DNA of 64,000 bases from Limnephilus marmoratus (GCA_917880885.1 OU862919.1:47095058-47159057), one strand, 5' to 3'; counted from the stretch's first letter, positions 1 to 10,138 are shown. Translations and numbers: made by a program. Notes: generated from the letters alone by a model not told the origin.

Positions 1-164
1 TCAAGAGGAAGGTTTAAATGTATAAAACATGCTTATTATAGTAGAGAAAAGCCGAGAAATTCAAATATTCAATTCAGGCAGCGGTCAGCGCGCAGCTGGC
101 AAGCGGGTTGTGTGGCTTTTATAAAGGTCGGGTAATGTGTGCAACGTGTGGCCGGGTCTGCTAG
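1..164 (+). mobile_element. Helitron-like non-autonomous element, 3' end
   Basis: The stretch ends in CTAG followed by T (161-165) after a GC-rich segment reading CAACGTGTGGCCGGGTCTG. Near-identical copies end the same way at 31,095-31,098 and 58,903-58,906. Helitrons end in CTRR and insert between A and T. The sequence that follows (from 165) matches a LINE 3' UTR also present uninterrupted at 15,183-15,308, which fits insertion at an A/T dinucleotide. The 5' end lies outside the window. No replication helicase is encoded. Helitron membership is inferred from the end only. Confidence 0.5.
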
Positions 165-275
165 TTTATCTTTAAACAAATATAAAATGTTGTTACTAAG
201 GCAGTTCAGTTATGTACAAAATACTGTTATTTCTTACATATGTAAAAGTCCCGAAAAAGGGCGTTAATCTTAATA
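165..275 (+). repeat. LINE 3' UTR fragment
   Basis: This closely matches 15,183-15,308, where it follows a LINE RT remnant. Shared blocks include AAACAAATATAAAATRTTG, CAGTTCAGTTATGTACAA and a GAAAAAGGGCGTTAAT end. No coding capacity remains. Confidence 0.6.
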
Positions 276-920
276 TACAAAAAGTCGGGTTAGTTACACC
301 ATTTATAACTCGGAAACGGCTGGACCGACTTTTATGATCTTTGATTTGTTGGATTTGTCTCCGCCCCAAATAGCAGAATAGCTATTAAAACATCGGAAAA
401 ATTTACGAAAAAATAAATTATGAAGAAAATTATTTTCCTCATACATTTTGTATGGAACGAATGCTCATCTTTTGAAAGAGCTGCAGGAATATTGTGATAA
501 GTATAATATTGAGTAGTGAGTAAATTCCAAAAGGTCTAATGTCAATGCGCTGATTGTTTTGGTTTTGTTCTTAAACATATAATGCTGCCCCTCTTTCTTA
601 CACACTAAATGTCAAGAACAGTCGAAAATGGGACAAACGGTGAACGTATGTCTGCACCCCTCCAAACGAAAAATTATAATTAATCTCCCTCACATGTATA
701 AAGAATATGAAACGCAATTCCCGTAAATAAGTGGAAAAGTAAGAAAATCACAAAAATTATGAATCCGTACACCATCTCTGATACTGGCAAAAACAAAACA
801 TGGACAGTTGGGCATCGATAATTGCTTCATTGTGTAATTTTTAACTTAATTTAATTCAGCTAATAAGTTAACACAACAGTTATTGAGTCTGAGGTGGTAC
901 GAAGTTCGCGGGTCAGCTAG
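276..920 (+). mobile_element. Possible Helitron-like element ending in CTAG
   Basis: The stretch begins just after the LINE 3' UTR block and ends GCGGGTCAGCTAG|T (917-920), another CTRR|T type terminus. Early in it is ATTTATAACTCGGAAACGG, a phrase I associate with degenerate Helitron-type repeats in insects. There is no ORF. The family call is tentative; the left boundary is inferred only from the end of the neighbouring homology. Confidence 0.3.
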
Positions 921-1336
921 TTAATATATAAATCCACTAAGCCGAGATCCTGCAAGCCGCCTACACTATAACAATAATATCATTATGCATGCGCAAGTAT
1001 TTTATGGGCGAAAGGCTCGATCGATTCGCTGACCCACATGGAATAGAAAACATATTATGTAGCATAGGTTAAACAGAACCCGACCAGCATAGACACATTG
1101 GAAACTGTCTGCCGGACAGTGGGCTGAAAATCGCCTTTCATAGACATAGAGACTTGAATTTTCAAGGGTCTTTTTTTTTGCTAGAAATGGATTCTGCTGA
1201 TCATTACTATGCTACAAAATTTCGAATGAAGCAATTGCGTGCACAAATGAAGGGTTATCTTTTTTTTAAGAAAAATTTGTATGGCACTAACATTAAAAAT
1301 GAGGATATCTCTGGCATCATAAGGTTGGCCATTCCA

Positions 1337-1672
1337 TCCTTACACACAGATTTACAACTATTTATTTGTATTTTTTGACTTACTTCGTATTGTGGCGCAA
1401 CGTACGATTTATTTTTTTAAAGTCTTCAAAGTTGAAAAAAAAACTTTTTTATGTTGATGATTCATTTTAATGCTTAAATGCATTAGCATCCTCTTCTACA
1501 ATATTTATCATGATTACTGATTAATAATCAATGTTGAAGCACCCATTTCCGTACATTACTTCGACCAGAAGTGTCAAATATGCCAATGATGCCAATATGA
1601 TTCAACATTGATACGCCACAATACGAAGTATGTCAAAATATACAAATAAATAGTAGTATATCTGTGTGTAAG
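1337..1672. repeat. Foldback repeat with ~58-bp arms
   Basis: Positions 1338-1395 and 1612-1671 are inverted copies (CTTACACACAGAT... against ...ATCTGTGTGTAAG), with ~215 bp between them. It is nested in the 1116-2332 element and directly abuts a MITE at 1672. MITE-like; no ORF. Confidence 0.6.
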
Positions 1673-1796
1673 GGAACGTACCCATACTACGTGACACGTT
1701 TAGGGGGGGGGGGGGGGCTTCAAAATGTCACGCTCCATACAAATGAGCGGCGGGATGCTTAGGATTTTGGTCACCGGGGGGGGGGGGGGGGTTTTA
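1672..1796 (-). mobile_element. Homopolymer-rich MITE, copy 1 (truncated)
   Basis: The end GGGAACGTACCCATACTACG is shared with full copies at 7738-7904 and 9887-10046. Here the element is in the opposite internal orientation, so its C tracts appear as long G tracts. The left flank is TAA. The second TIR is missing: homology stops at the GGTTTTA near 1796. Confidence 0.7.
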
Positions 1797-1990
1797 CAGC
1801 ATAGTAATGATCATTGGAGGACCCACCACTTACCCGCCCTGGTATAGGTAACAGATGGTTACCCCTTGAAGGCTCTTGCAAGGACTCTATTTTTTTTGGT
1901 AAAAACGACTCTACATTTGAAAACGAAACTAAACCTCCAATGTCCCTGCATACGTTGTTAGTAAGCAGCATGCAAGTGCTTAGCGGGAAA
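1797..1990 (+). repeat. Repeat shared with 11,500-11,692 (inverted)
   Basis: The segment from GGAGGAC through TTACCCCTTGAAGGCTCTTG to GCATACGTTGTTAG reappears in reverse complement at 11,500-11,692. The core is flanked by CATTGGAGG and CCTCCAATG, suggesting a small TIR element. There is no coding sequence. Confidence 0.55.
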
Positions 1991-2496
1991 TTCAGATACA
2001 ATATGTGTTAGTATGACAAAATATAGACAAGACAGTAGGACAGGTTGGTGAAAGTTCACGAGGTGGCAAGCGCTGGGTGATTGTATCCAGCGTATCCTAC
2101 AAGCACCTGTTTGGGAGGAAGACACAGTAGATAAGTAATAAAGGCATGGCAAACGGTTGGCAGTCCTCTCCAATCGATTGGCAGTCCCAGCAAGAATGCG
2201 CATAACGTTCGGTCTAGTAGTGAACGACACTCAGCTTCATAGTAATGATCAGCAGAATCCATTTCTAGCAAAAAAAAGACCCTTGAAAATTCAAGTCTCT
2301 ATGTCTATGAAAGGCGATTTTCAGCCCACTGTGCGCCGGGTTGAACTAGTCGAGGCTGTGAGCTGTCAGGAAAAGTGACGTCGGGAAAATTGAAAACTGC
2401 AAGTGAAAGGACTGACCTAGTCAGAGTAAGATACTATGTTTACGCAAAATACTTAAACTGCTAACGTAATAAGTCCCCTTTGACATTTTTATTACA

Positions 2497-2893
2497 TAAC
2501 TAACGAGTTACCGGCATGCGTTGCAATACCACCAATAAAGAAATTGTTTCTCCCTGCGTGCCTTTTCCCATTCGCCCGTTTCCCTTCCGCCTCCCCTACC
2601 CCTCCCATATCCTGAGAGACTGCTTGAGGGACTCCCTTTGATTTCTCCAGCTGTACTCTCTCGGAATATTGCCTTGTACCGCAGTGGGAGGGATGGATTT
2701 GTGCGTCTGTCATTCCTGGACACACTGAACCCCAGAATCCTACCCACTCCTCATACCCTTTTCTTTCCCAGAAGTTCCTCTCCTTCCTCCCTAAAAATAC
2801 CCTACACACAGCACCCCCAAAGATGACATAGGCCCTGAGCGGAATTATTTTCCTCAGGGCCTCCTGTGGGGAGCTAATGTAAAAAAAATCCCC
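2497..2893 (+). mobile_element. GTGTGGAGC-family MITE, 3' part
   Basis: From about 2600 the sequence follows a family seen at least ten times in this window. Its 3' end reads GCCCTGAG, a hairpin loop, CTCAGGGCC, then GTGTGGAGCTAATGTAAAA-type sequence. The first ~100 bp instead resemble another repeat (GCATGCGTTGCAA, also near 42,975), so the copy looks composite. Confidence 0.55.
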
Positions 2894-3117
2894 TTCCCCT
2901 CACTCATCCCCCTTCCACCTTCCCCGCCTTCCCACTCCACTCTCCCGCGAATCCCCCTCCCGCGATTCCCTCTCCAATCCCGCGTTCTATATGTTCAGTT
3001 CTGATTTTCAGATTTTCAAACAGCTCGCGTGCCACCTATTGCAATTTTGTTTTACAAATTTAATTTTTCGTAAATTACAATATTACATTATTATAATTCA
3101 TTTTTGTATATTATAAT
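2894..3117. other. Pyrimidine-rich then AT-rich stretch
   Basis: A C/T-rich run (to about 2,990) precedes AT-rich sequence leading into the (TTTA)n end of the next LINE. The C/T-rich part resembles 43,190-43,480. No gene is visible. Confidence 0.4.
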
Positions 3118-3472
3118 TTATTTATTTATTTATTTATTTGTTTACGCCTTGATGGCTTTTACATGTAAGGTAAATTGTACAGAGCATTATAAGAAGTATG
3201 TAGAAGCATAATAAGTATATAGTATATAAAATAATAAACAGCATGACAGACATATGTTGGCACAACACAAGGAGTAAAACCAGTATATTCGTATTGGTCT
3301 TAGGCTAGAGTAGTTTCAGAAATTATTGTCACAATATTACCCAAAACATTATTACAAACATACTCGAAGCAAACCGGTCGGCAGAGGTGTAAAACATTTT
3401 TTTTTTGCGGTTAATATAAAAATCAGTAAATTTCTTGTAATAATTTTTTTTTTTTTTTTTGCTATTATAAAA

Positions 3473-3782
3473 GTACGTAAGTTTGTTATTAAAAGTTATT
3501 ATTGGGAAAAATAAAAGGTACACAGCAATTACATATACAAAGAAGGAATTAGGTACTATGAAAGTAGTTACAGAGCAGTGTGTATTAAATTTTTTGCTGT
3601 TAACAATTTGAAACATTAAAATTTTTTTTTTTATGTAAGTTTGTTATTATTATGAAAAAATAAGATAAAAAATAAAAGATACACAGCAATTACATATATA
3701 AATAAATAAGTAGGTATATACTATGAAAGTAGTTACAGAGTAGTGGGTATTAAATTTGTCACTGTTAACAATCAGGAACATT
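3473..3782 (-). repeat. Tandem ~150-bp duplication in LINE 3' UTR
   Basis: Two units (about 3,473-3,618 and 3,631-3,782) share GTAAGTTTGTTATTA, ACACAGCAATTACATATA and ACTATGAAAGTAGTTACAGAG, in the same order. The second unit includes the last codons of ORF2, so the duplication started at the ORF end. Tandem 3' UTR repeats are common in LINEs. Confidence 0.75.
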
Positions 3783-6683
3783 TGAGGATTCTTGCATCTG
3801 CATACATATAAGTTTTTTAAAAGAAGCGATGTTTTTATAAAAAAATATGTCCACAGAACAAGTTTCATTCCCCACACGATGCAATCTCTGAAGACAAGAG
3901 TTATACATAAAATTAGTGCGAGAAGCAACTATGTTAAAAGGAGCATGGAGTCTAGTATTATGATTGTTGGGGACTTGATAATTTATCATATTCACTAGTT
4001 CAGGGCTATCCAAATACCCGTTGATGATTTTAAATAATAATAAAACATCACAGATTTTTCTTCGCTGTGATAATTCAGGTAGTTTAAGCAATTGCATCAA
4101 ATAATTATAATTTAAATTTTGTATTGGAATGTGCAGTTTATAATTTACGTGCCTTAGAAATCTATGTTGTACTCTTTCAATTTTGTGTGAATGTACATTA
4201 TATAAAGGCGACCAGAGAGAGGAATTATACTCAAGAATGCTTCGGACTAGTGTTACGTATAGCATTTTGAGTGTATTTGTATACATTAGATCTTTGGACG
4301 ATCTTAACACAAAACCGAGACATTTGAGTGCTTTATTCGTGATTGCATCAATGTGGGGGACGAATGTCATCTTGTTATCAAAAACGACACCCAAATCTTT
4401 TATTAATGTTACTGTAGAAAGATTTACATTGTTAATATGATATTGAAAGAGTATTGGATTTTTATTTCGAGAAAAACTTATAGATTGACATTTGTTAATG
4501 TTTAAAAATAAATCATTTATGTTACACCAATTATGTAATCGATCCAAGTTATTTTGCAATATAAGACAGTCCATTAAATTTCTTATAATAGTGTAAATTT
4601 TCAAGTCATCAGCAAATAAAAGGAAATGGATACCTTCAAATATTGAAGTTATGTCATTGATAAATAGCAAAAAAAGAATCGGACCTAGATGAGAACCTTG
4701 AGGCACCCCACTTAAAGCTTCAATTTCGTGAGATATGTGATTAGATAGTTTAACATATAGTTTTCTAGATGTTAAATAGGTCTCAAACCATTTTAGTAGA
4801 TTTCCTTTTATCCCATATACTTTCAGTTTGTTTAGTAAGATTTTTTGAGAGACTTTATCGAATGCTTTGCTAAAATCTGTGTAAACTGCATCCGTTTGCA
4901 ATTTTGAATTTAGATTATCTGTTATATATTTTTCATATATAATTAAATTTGTAAGTGTGGATCTACCGGATATGAATCCATGTTGGTGAGGGGAAATGAT
5001 TTTGCGAGCCTGTAACATAAATTTTGATAAAAATACGGATTCAAACAATTTAGGTATTGCTGATTGTATACAAATAGGTCTATAGTTAGAAGCATCCGTT
5101 TTATCACCTTTTTTATAAATGGGACTAAGGAAACTGGTCTTCCATTTTTGTGGGAAAAGGCCTGATGCTAATGATAGGTTAAATATATTGGTTAGGTGGC
5201 CTTTTAAGTTAGATACACAGTTTTTTAAATAAATTGCAGGTATGGTGTCCGGGCCAGCGGATTTCTGAGTATCTAATAGTGTAATTTTATGCTGAACATC
5301 GATTTCATCAATAACAAGGTCGTTGAAATCAATAGAAATATTTGATTTAAATTGAGGTATTTGGTTATTGGATGAGTTTACATCATATACTTCGCCAAAG
5401 CATTCGGCAAATAAGTCAGTAATTCCTTGAGGTGTATCCGCAATTTTACCATTGTGGTATATGATAGACGGAATACCAGATTCGTTACTATTAAGATTTT
5501 TTGCAAATTTGAATAAATTTTGAGGTTTCTTTTGTAACGATTTCTCTATATTTTCCAAGTATTCTTTGTAACAGGAGATCGATATGTTTTTCACCCTTTT
5601 GCGTAATTTAGAAAAAAATAGATAGTCATTCGGAGCTCGAGATAATTTGAATGTTTTATGTGCAAGTTTTTTTGACTGGATAGTACAAATTAGCTCTTTG
5701 CTAAACCATTTGGGGTAATTAGATATTCTATGTTTTGTAATAGGGACGTAAAGTTCAATTGATTTGTGAATTATGCAGTAAAAAGATTCTATTATATCAT
5801 TAACGTTATTACGATTACTAATGAAGTTCCAGTCTGATTTGGCGAGAAACTCGTTAATCTTAGGATAATCAGCTTTATAAAAATTGATTTTTTCTTTAAA
5901 AGACTCTAAATTTAAATTTTGTATAGATGTATGCTTAACAAAAAGTGGTGGGTGGTAGTTATCAATTGTTGAAACATTGTCATTTGCATGTTGTACACTT
6001 ATATTGTTGGAATTGCTAAAAATTAAGTCCAATAGATTATTATTGCAGTTATATATAAAGTTCACTTGTCTAAGATTTAGGAAACATGACATTTCTATAA
6101 GTTCACAAGAACCATTACTGGACGTGGAATTTGTACGAGTATTATTGTTGGTAATATCCCAATGAACAGTTGGTTGATTAAAGTCACCTGTAAGGATAAA
6201 TTTAGCGTCCGGATATTTTCTTCGCAATATTTCTACTTCTTGACAGTAACTAGTATATAGCTGGATATCAGATGAGGGTGGAATGTATGCACAACCAACT
6301 ATAATTTTTTCACTTTTATTTGTCACTAAAACAAACAGTTGTTCCACGTTGATGTTTACACATTTAAGTTTTCTTGTGGGTAATTTGGTATTAATTGAAA
6401 TTAGACAACCACCTCCCCTACTTTTGTTGCTAGTATTAGTATCACGGTCCATTCGATAGGTGTTATGGGAGTGAAATCCTAACTCACCATTTTTAATATC
6501 TGGGGTCAACCATGTCTCAGTGAAGCAGTAAATATCATATTCTAAGGTCGGTAGTTTAGTTCTTAAATTATTTAGTTTAGTTTTAAGTCCTCTTACATTT
6601 TGGTAATAAATGTTGAGAGTTAGTGGTGTGGATTTTCGGTTATGAGTCAGTTTTTTGGAGAAAATTTGACAATTGTTGGGATA
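3765..6683 (-). CDS. LINE ORF2: endonuclease and reverse transcriptase
   Basis: The encoded protein would nick target DNA and reverse-transcribe the element RNA. The frame is open from 6683 to the stop at 3765, about 970 codons. The apurinic-type endonuclease is at the N end: YYQNVRG (about 6,590-6,610), FTETWL, LTGDFNQPT and a late DNYHPPL in place of the usual SDH. RT motifs follow: DFSKAFDK, SGVPQGSHLGP and FADD (4,605-4,616). The RT C-terminal domain has WSPLYN and RVQHRFLR. No in-frame ATG precedes the endonuclease catalytic Asn and Glu; the first lies at the YRMDRD stretch. The frame therefore probably starts by -1 frameshifting from ORF1. No internal stops: possibly intact. Confidence 0.85.
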   Translation of the reverse strand, partial: YPNNCQIFSKKLTHNRKSTPLTLNIYYQNVRGLKTKLNNLRTKLPTLEYDIYCFTETWLTPDIKNGELGFHSHNTYRMDRDTNTSNKSRGGGCLISINTKLPTRKLKCVNINVEQLFVLVTNKSEKIIVGCAYIPPSSDIQLYTSYCQEVEILRRKYPDAKFILTGDFNQPTVHWDITNNNTRTNSTSSNGSCELIEMSCFLNLRQVNFIYNCNNNLLDLIFSNSNNISVQHANDNVSTIDNYHPPLFVKHTSIQNLNLESFKEKINFYKADYPKINEFLAKSDWNFISNRNNVNDIIESFYCIIHKSIELYVPITKHRISNYPKWFSKELICTIQSKKLAHKTFKLSRAPNDYLFFSKLRKRVKNISISCYKEYLENIEKSLQKKPQNLFKFAKNLNSNESGIPSIIYHNGKIADTPQGITDLFAECFGEVYDVNSSNNQIPQFKSNISIDFNDLVIDEIDVQHKITLLDTQKSAGPDTIPAIYLKNCVSNLKGHLTNIFNLSLASGLFPQKWKTSFLSPIYKKGDKTDASNYRPICIQSAIPKLFESVFLSKFMLQARKIISPHQHGFISGRSTLTNLIIYEKYITDNLNSKLQTDAVYTDFSKAFDKVSQKILLNKLKVYGIKGNLLKWFETYLTSRKLYVKLSNHISHEIEALSGVPQGSHLGPILFLLFINDITSIFEGIHFLLFADDLKIYTIIRNLMDCLILQNNLDRLHNWCNINDLFLNINKCQSISFSRNKNPILFQYHINNVNLSTVTLIKDLGVVFDNKMTFVPHIDAITNKALKCLGFVLRSSKDLMYTNTLKMLYVTLVRSILEYNSSLWSPLYNVHSHKIERVQHRFLRHVNYKLHIPIQNLNYNYLMQLLKLPELSQRRKICDVLLLFKIINGYLDSPELVNMINYQVPNNHNTRLHAPFNIVASRTNFMYNSCLQRLHRVGNETCSVDIFFYKNIASFKKLICMQMQESSNVPDC
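6647..6656 (-). promoter_or_regulatory. Candidate -1 ribosomal frameshift site
   Basis: On the minus strand the last ORF1 codons are CCA AAA AAC TGA. They give the heptamer A AAA AAC in the correct register (6650-6656), followed at once by the ORF1 stop (6647-6649). Slipping back one base continues as CTG ACT CAT in the ORF2 frame. ORF2 opens at 6683 and has no early ATG. No strong downstream stem or pseudoknot was seen by eye, so efficiency is unknown. Confidence 0.65.
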
Positions 6684-7342
6684 TTATTAATATATTTAAT
6701 AGTGATATCTTGCTCACCTGATGTTTGCCTATTTTTCAGTTCCGTTCTTAAATCATTTAACTGATTCCTTTGCGCAAATGATAGATCCGGGTACATGCGA
6801 ATGTTATTTTTTAAAGAGTGTTTTTTGCCGAGTAAGATTTTAGGCCATTTTGACTCGGGAAACTCAACTTTGATTCCCCTCGGTTTATTGTTATCTTTTT
6901 TCCCGATTCTGTATATTTTCAGGTCGAGAGAATTTGTGGAGTTGTCCAAGTCAGAAATAATTTTTTTAACGCTGGTGGTATCACTATTCATAATATCTGT
7001 TTGGGTTAACGCTTCACTTTCAGGAATATTACAAATTATAATATTTTTTTCTCTATAATTTTGTTCATTGATTTCAGCAATTATTTCACAAACGTTTTTT
7101 GTTTGTAAGTGTGAGGGAATAGTAGTGGTTGTAATTGGAGGAATATTTTTATAAACGGACAATTCACCTTCCAAGGTAGCCATTCTCGCAGCCATTTGGC
7201 CAATGGAACTAAGTATATTATTTGTTTTTGGCATTATTTTTGCAATATGTTCTTTGGTAAATTTATTGTTAGGATCCATCACAATGCTAGTTAATGCATT
7301 AATGGCGTCTTTAGCCAAGGAAATATATGCTTGCGCATCCAT
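6647..7342 (-). CDS. LINE ORF1 nucleic-acid-binding protein
   Basis: ORF1 proteins of this LINE group bind element RNA and act as chaperones in the ribonucleoprotein particle. The ATG at 7342 (MDAQAYIS) gives 231 residues; the longer open frame above it has no ATG that looks better. A short heptad-like segment (MAARMATLEGEL) suggests a coiled coil. The RRM-like core has EKNIIICNIPES and a basic IYRIGKK segment. A C-terminal domain carries LSFAQRNQLNDLR, a pattern common in CR1/L1-type ORF1. It overlaps the open ORF2 frame by ~37 bp. Confidence 0.7.
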   Translation of the reverse strand: MDAQAYISLAKDAINALTSIVMDPNNKFTKEHIAKIMPKTNNILSSIGQMAARMATLEGELSVYKNIPPITTTTIPSHLQTKNVCEIIAEINEQNYREKNIIICNIPESEALTQTDIMNSDTTSVKKIISDLDNSTNSLDLKIYRIGKKDNNKPRGIKVEFPESKWPKILLGKKHSLKNNIRMYPDLSFAQRNQLNDLRTELKNRQTSGEQDITIKYINNIPTIVKFSPKN

Positions 7343-7737
7343 AATTAGTTCTAATACTTTGATAAAATAAATTAAATAGTTGGTTGAACTTCCCTGGATA
7401 GTGGCTTGTAGTCTGGTATAACGTTCACTAAGTAAGTAGTGGTGGACGGACACTAGGCGTGTAGAGTGCAAGGTACCTCAGCCAATGGTGAACAATAATT
7501 TTAAATATGGATGATGTGAAGTTTGTTTGTTGAATTTAAGCGCGTTAACTGTTTTTTTTTTCTTAGCCCTAAGACTGTGCAGTTGTCGTGTAGTCACTTA
7601 GTAGTTGACTAGAAAAAAGCACTAAAAAGAGATATTAATTGGTGTTTATTGTTATTTTACTTGGGACGAAAAAAAGTGCGTGCTCACTGTGTTTATTGAG
7701 AGTTATGTCTAATAATAACTATCAATCAAACCTAATA

Positions 7738-7904
7738 GGAACGTACCCATACTACGTGACCAACTTTTTGCAATTTTTAACCCCCCCCCCCTCCCCCCCC
7801 CCCGGTGACCAAAATCCTAAGCAACCCGCCGCTCATTTGTATGGAGCGTGACATTTTAAAGACCCCCCCTCCCTAAACGTGTCACGTAGTATGGGTACGT
7901 TCCC
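7738..7904 (+). mobile_element. Homopolymer-rich MITE, copy 2 (full length)
   Basis: Terminal inverted repeats GGAACGTACCCATACTACG and its complement close a 167-bp element. It contains a long C tract interrupted by T, then CGGTGACC, then a second C tract. A TAA follows the right end. The 3-bp TWA flanks seen across copies point to the PIF/Harbinger superfamily; no transposase is present. Confidence 0.8.
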
Positions 7905-9427
7905 TAACATGGGTACCTATTTAAAATAAATATAATTTTTGATTAGATTCAAAGTATGTAAACGATTTTGGTTAGTACTGCAGTTAAGTACTTCGATTAA
8001 ATTGGTTTTTGTAATGATTAAAAAAATTATTCAGATGTATTTTCATGTGGTTGTAATAATCCAGAAACCTTCGCGAGGGTGGAAAAAAAGTATTTTGAAA
8101 GTTTCAAACATTTCCTATGCTTAACAATGACATACATAGACAATGACATACACAAAAGCAAACATATATTGATTTATATATATAGATATATCAATCGACC
8201 AGTTGATTAGTCAGACATCTCCCAAAAATCGAAATTTGAGTTCAGTTATACGTAAAAGCGTAACCTCTATCTGGTACAATCCTCAAATTACTCATAAACA
8301 CAAAATCAATTATAATGCAGGAAAAACTTGTAAAGAAATAAACAAAGGATGATGTTTTCTAGGTTACTAGTAGGAAATTTTAAAATATCATACTAATGCA
8401 CCGAACGGTTATTAAATAGCATATTTAATATGTAAAACACAATCACAGTAAATAATACTTTATTTGAGGTGAGCATTAAAATTTAGTTTTTTTCATTTAA
8501 AATACGCTCTAGCGTGTTTAAATCGCACTTTATGGAACGCGCGTTTTTTAAAGTTACCATGGCAACATCAACAAATCAACAAAATGTGAAGTCTAAATGT
8601 CAACTTTTAACTATAAATCTGACAGGAATATTTTAAACGTCATATAAACGTCTTTGGATTTTTCAGGTATTAACCGCGATTCTGCTTTGGTATTTAAATT
8701 ATATAATAACTTCTTTTTTTTTATATATATATATAATAACTAGTAAAAACTGTGATGTCAACTATTAATCTTATGTGACAGATTGCAAATTAATGTTTGT
8801 GTTTTTCATTTCCATGACAACAAGATATTGTGATGTCACATCACGAATTCATTAATAGTTCTTATTTCCAAATTTTTAATAATAATATCAATATTTATGT
8901 TTTCAAAGTGTACCAATAAAAAAAAATAGCGTAAAGTATTCGTGGATAACTGGTCTTTAAAACACTTGCTTTATTTCGAGCACTCGGCAACGCCGTCGTG
9001 CTCGAAAAATCGCGCGTGTTTTAAAGACCTGTTTATCCACTTATATTTTAATATACTATTTCATCGTTATCTCAAAACTTATTATTTTGAGATGTCTGAT
9101 TAATAAATTCGACGATCGATATTCAAATAAATCTATTTTAATGTCTGCGGGTAGGTAGTAAAAAAATCGTCAAAAGCAAACAGCTATGAAAAACTCTATA
9201 TAATAACAATAAAACTAATAAAATTTGTAAAAAAAGGAACACGAGTAGATAGATGAATAGTATGAACAAACAACATTTTGGAAAACAGAAGATTTTAATG
9301 TATAAGTTCAAATAATATTCCTACAGCGGAAAATAAAGAAAGGAAAACATACGTTAATTTTCCAAAAGAAAATTTAAAGAAATTTGCTTTTTTTACAATA
9401 ACTCCACATAACAACTTAATTTCACTC
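7905..9427. other. AT-rich non-coding stretch with inverted repeats
   Basis: No gene was recognised. An imperfect hairpin lies at 8,942-9,041: GTGGATAA, GGTCTTTAAAACAC and CGAGCAC, each mirrored. An outer pair, GATTAGTCAGACATCTC (about 8,205) against GAGATGTCTGATTAAT (about 9,090), may mark a ~930-bp degenerate element. Confidence 0.45.
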
Positions 9428-9800
9428 AGGGCCTATGTCCTCTTCGGGTATTCTGTTTAGGGATTATTTTTTAAGAAAGGAAGGAGAGGAAGTTCTGTTA
9501 AGAAAAAGGGTATGAGAGGTGGGTAGCAATCTGGCGGTCAGTGTATCCAGGAATACGGTCGTATGAATCGATCCCTCCCATTGCGGTACAAGGCGAGAGA
9601 ATACAACTGGACAGGTCAAACGGTCTCCCTGAACCGGTCTCTCCCGATCCGGCCGCCACACAGTTGGTGGGCAGACACAACTACCGCCAAGTCCTGGACA
9701 GACCTCACCCCTTGAATCCGTGGAACCCCTGTGGAGTCGCCAAACGTAGCGAACCACTAGCGGTGACCGATGGCAGTGGTGTTGGATATCCAATGAATCT
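9428..9800 (-). mobile_element. GTGTGGAGC-family MITE, reverse copy
   Basis: It starts inside the family's 3' hairpin (CAGGGCCTATGTC) and runs in reverse through GAGAGACCGGTTCAGGGAGACC-type sequence to CCAAACGTAGCGAACCACT and ATATCCAATGAAT. It lacks both outer TIRs. No genuine ORF. Confidence 0.7.
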
Positions 9801-9886
9801 TTTTTGTGCGGTTAAAATTGAGATGCATATTCGTTTAATGAAATTTTTTTTTTTAAATAATTGAGAATATAAATCTTTAGATCTTA

Positions 9887-10046
9887 GGGAACGTACCCAT
9901 ACTACGTGACCGACTTTTTGCAATTTTAACCCCCCCCCCCCCCGGTGACCAAAAACCTAAGCAATCCGCCGCTCATTTGTACCAAGCGTGGTATTTTGAA
10001 GACCCCCCCCCCCCCCGAACAGGTCACGTAGTATGGGTACGTTCCC
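9887..10046 (+). mobile_element. Homopolymer-rich MITE, copy 3 with TTA target duplication
   Basis: A full 160-bp copy with TIRs GGGAACGTACCCATACTACG and its complement, flanked by TTA on both sides (9884-9886 and 10,047-10,049). Two uninterrupted C tracts sit in the interior. The flanks support PIF/Harbinger-type integration. Confidence 0.85.
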
Positions 10047-10138
10047 TTACTAAGAAAATTTCTCATCAATGTTCAAGCATGTTTTGGTTGGGTTTTGGAA
10101 ATGAAAGTAGAAGTAAAAAAAGTAATAAATCCTAAAGA

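Larger units (their letters stand above)
1116..2332. mobile_element. DNA transposon-like element with ~96-bp terminal inverted repeats
   Basis: Positions 1116-1211 and 2238-2332 are inverted copies of each other. They are almost identical except for one base in a T/A run, and begin ACAGTGGGCTGAAAATCGCC. The 1.0-kb interior holds no transposase; it is filled by other repeats (1337-1672, 1672-1796, 1797-1990). No clean target-site duplication is visible. Superfamily unknown. Confidence 0.65.
3118..7640 (-). mobile_element. Near-complete non-LTR retrotransposon (CR1/Jockey-group LINE)
   Basis: On the minus strand, a 5' region (about 7,640-7,343) precedes ORF1, ORF2 (endonuclease plus RT) and a ~650-bp 3' UTR ending in a short (TAAA)n tract at 3,118-3,139. 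ORF1 and ORF2 overlap in different frames. Related decayed copies lie at 61,205-62,068 and probably 27,540-28,440. The exact 5' end and target duplication could not be fixed, because the left flank is AT-rich and a MITE begins at 7738. Clade assignment rests on RT motif style only. Confidence 0.8.

Noticed and set aside
6507..6509. ORF2 start at 6509
   Set aside because: The codon is TTG, and the endonuclease N terminus (YYQNVRG, FTETWL) lies upstream in the same frame.
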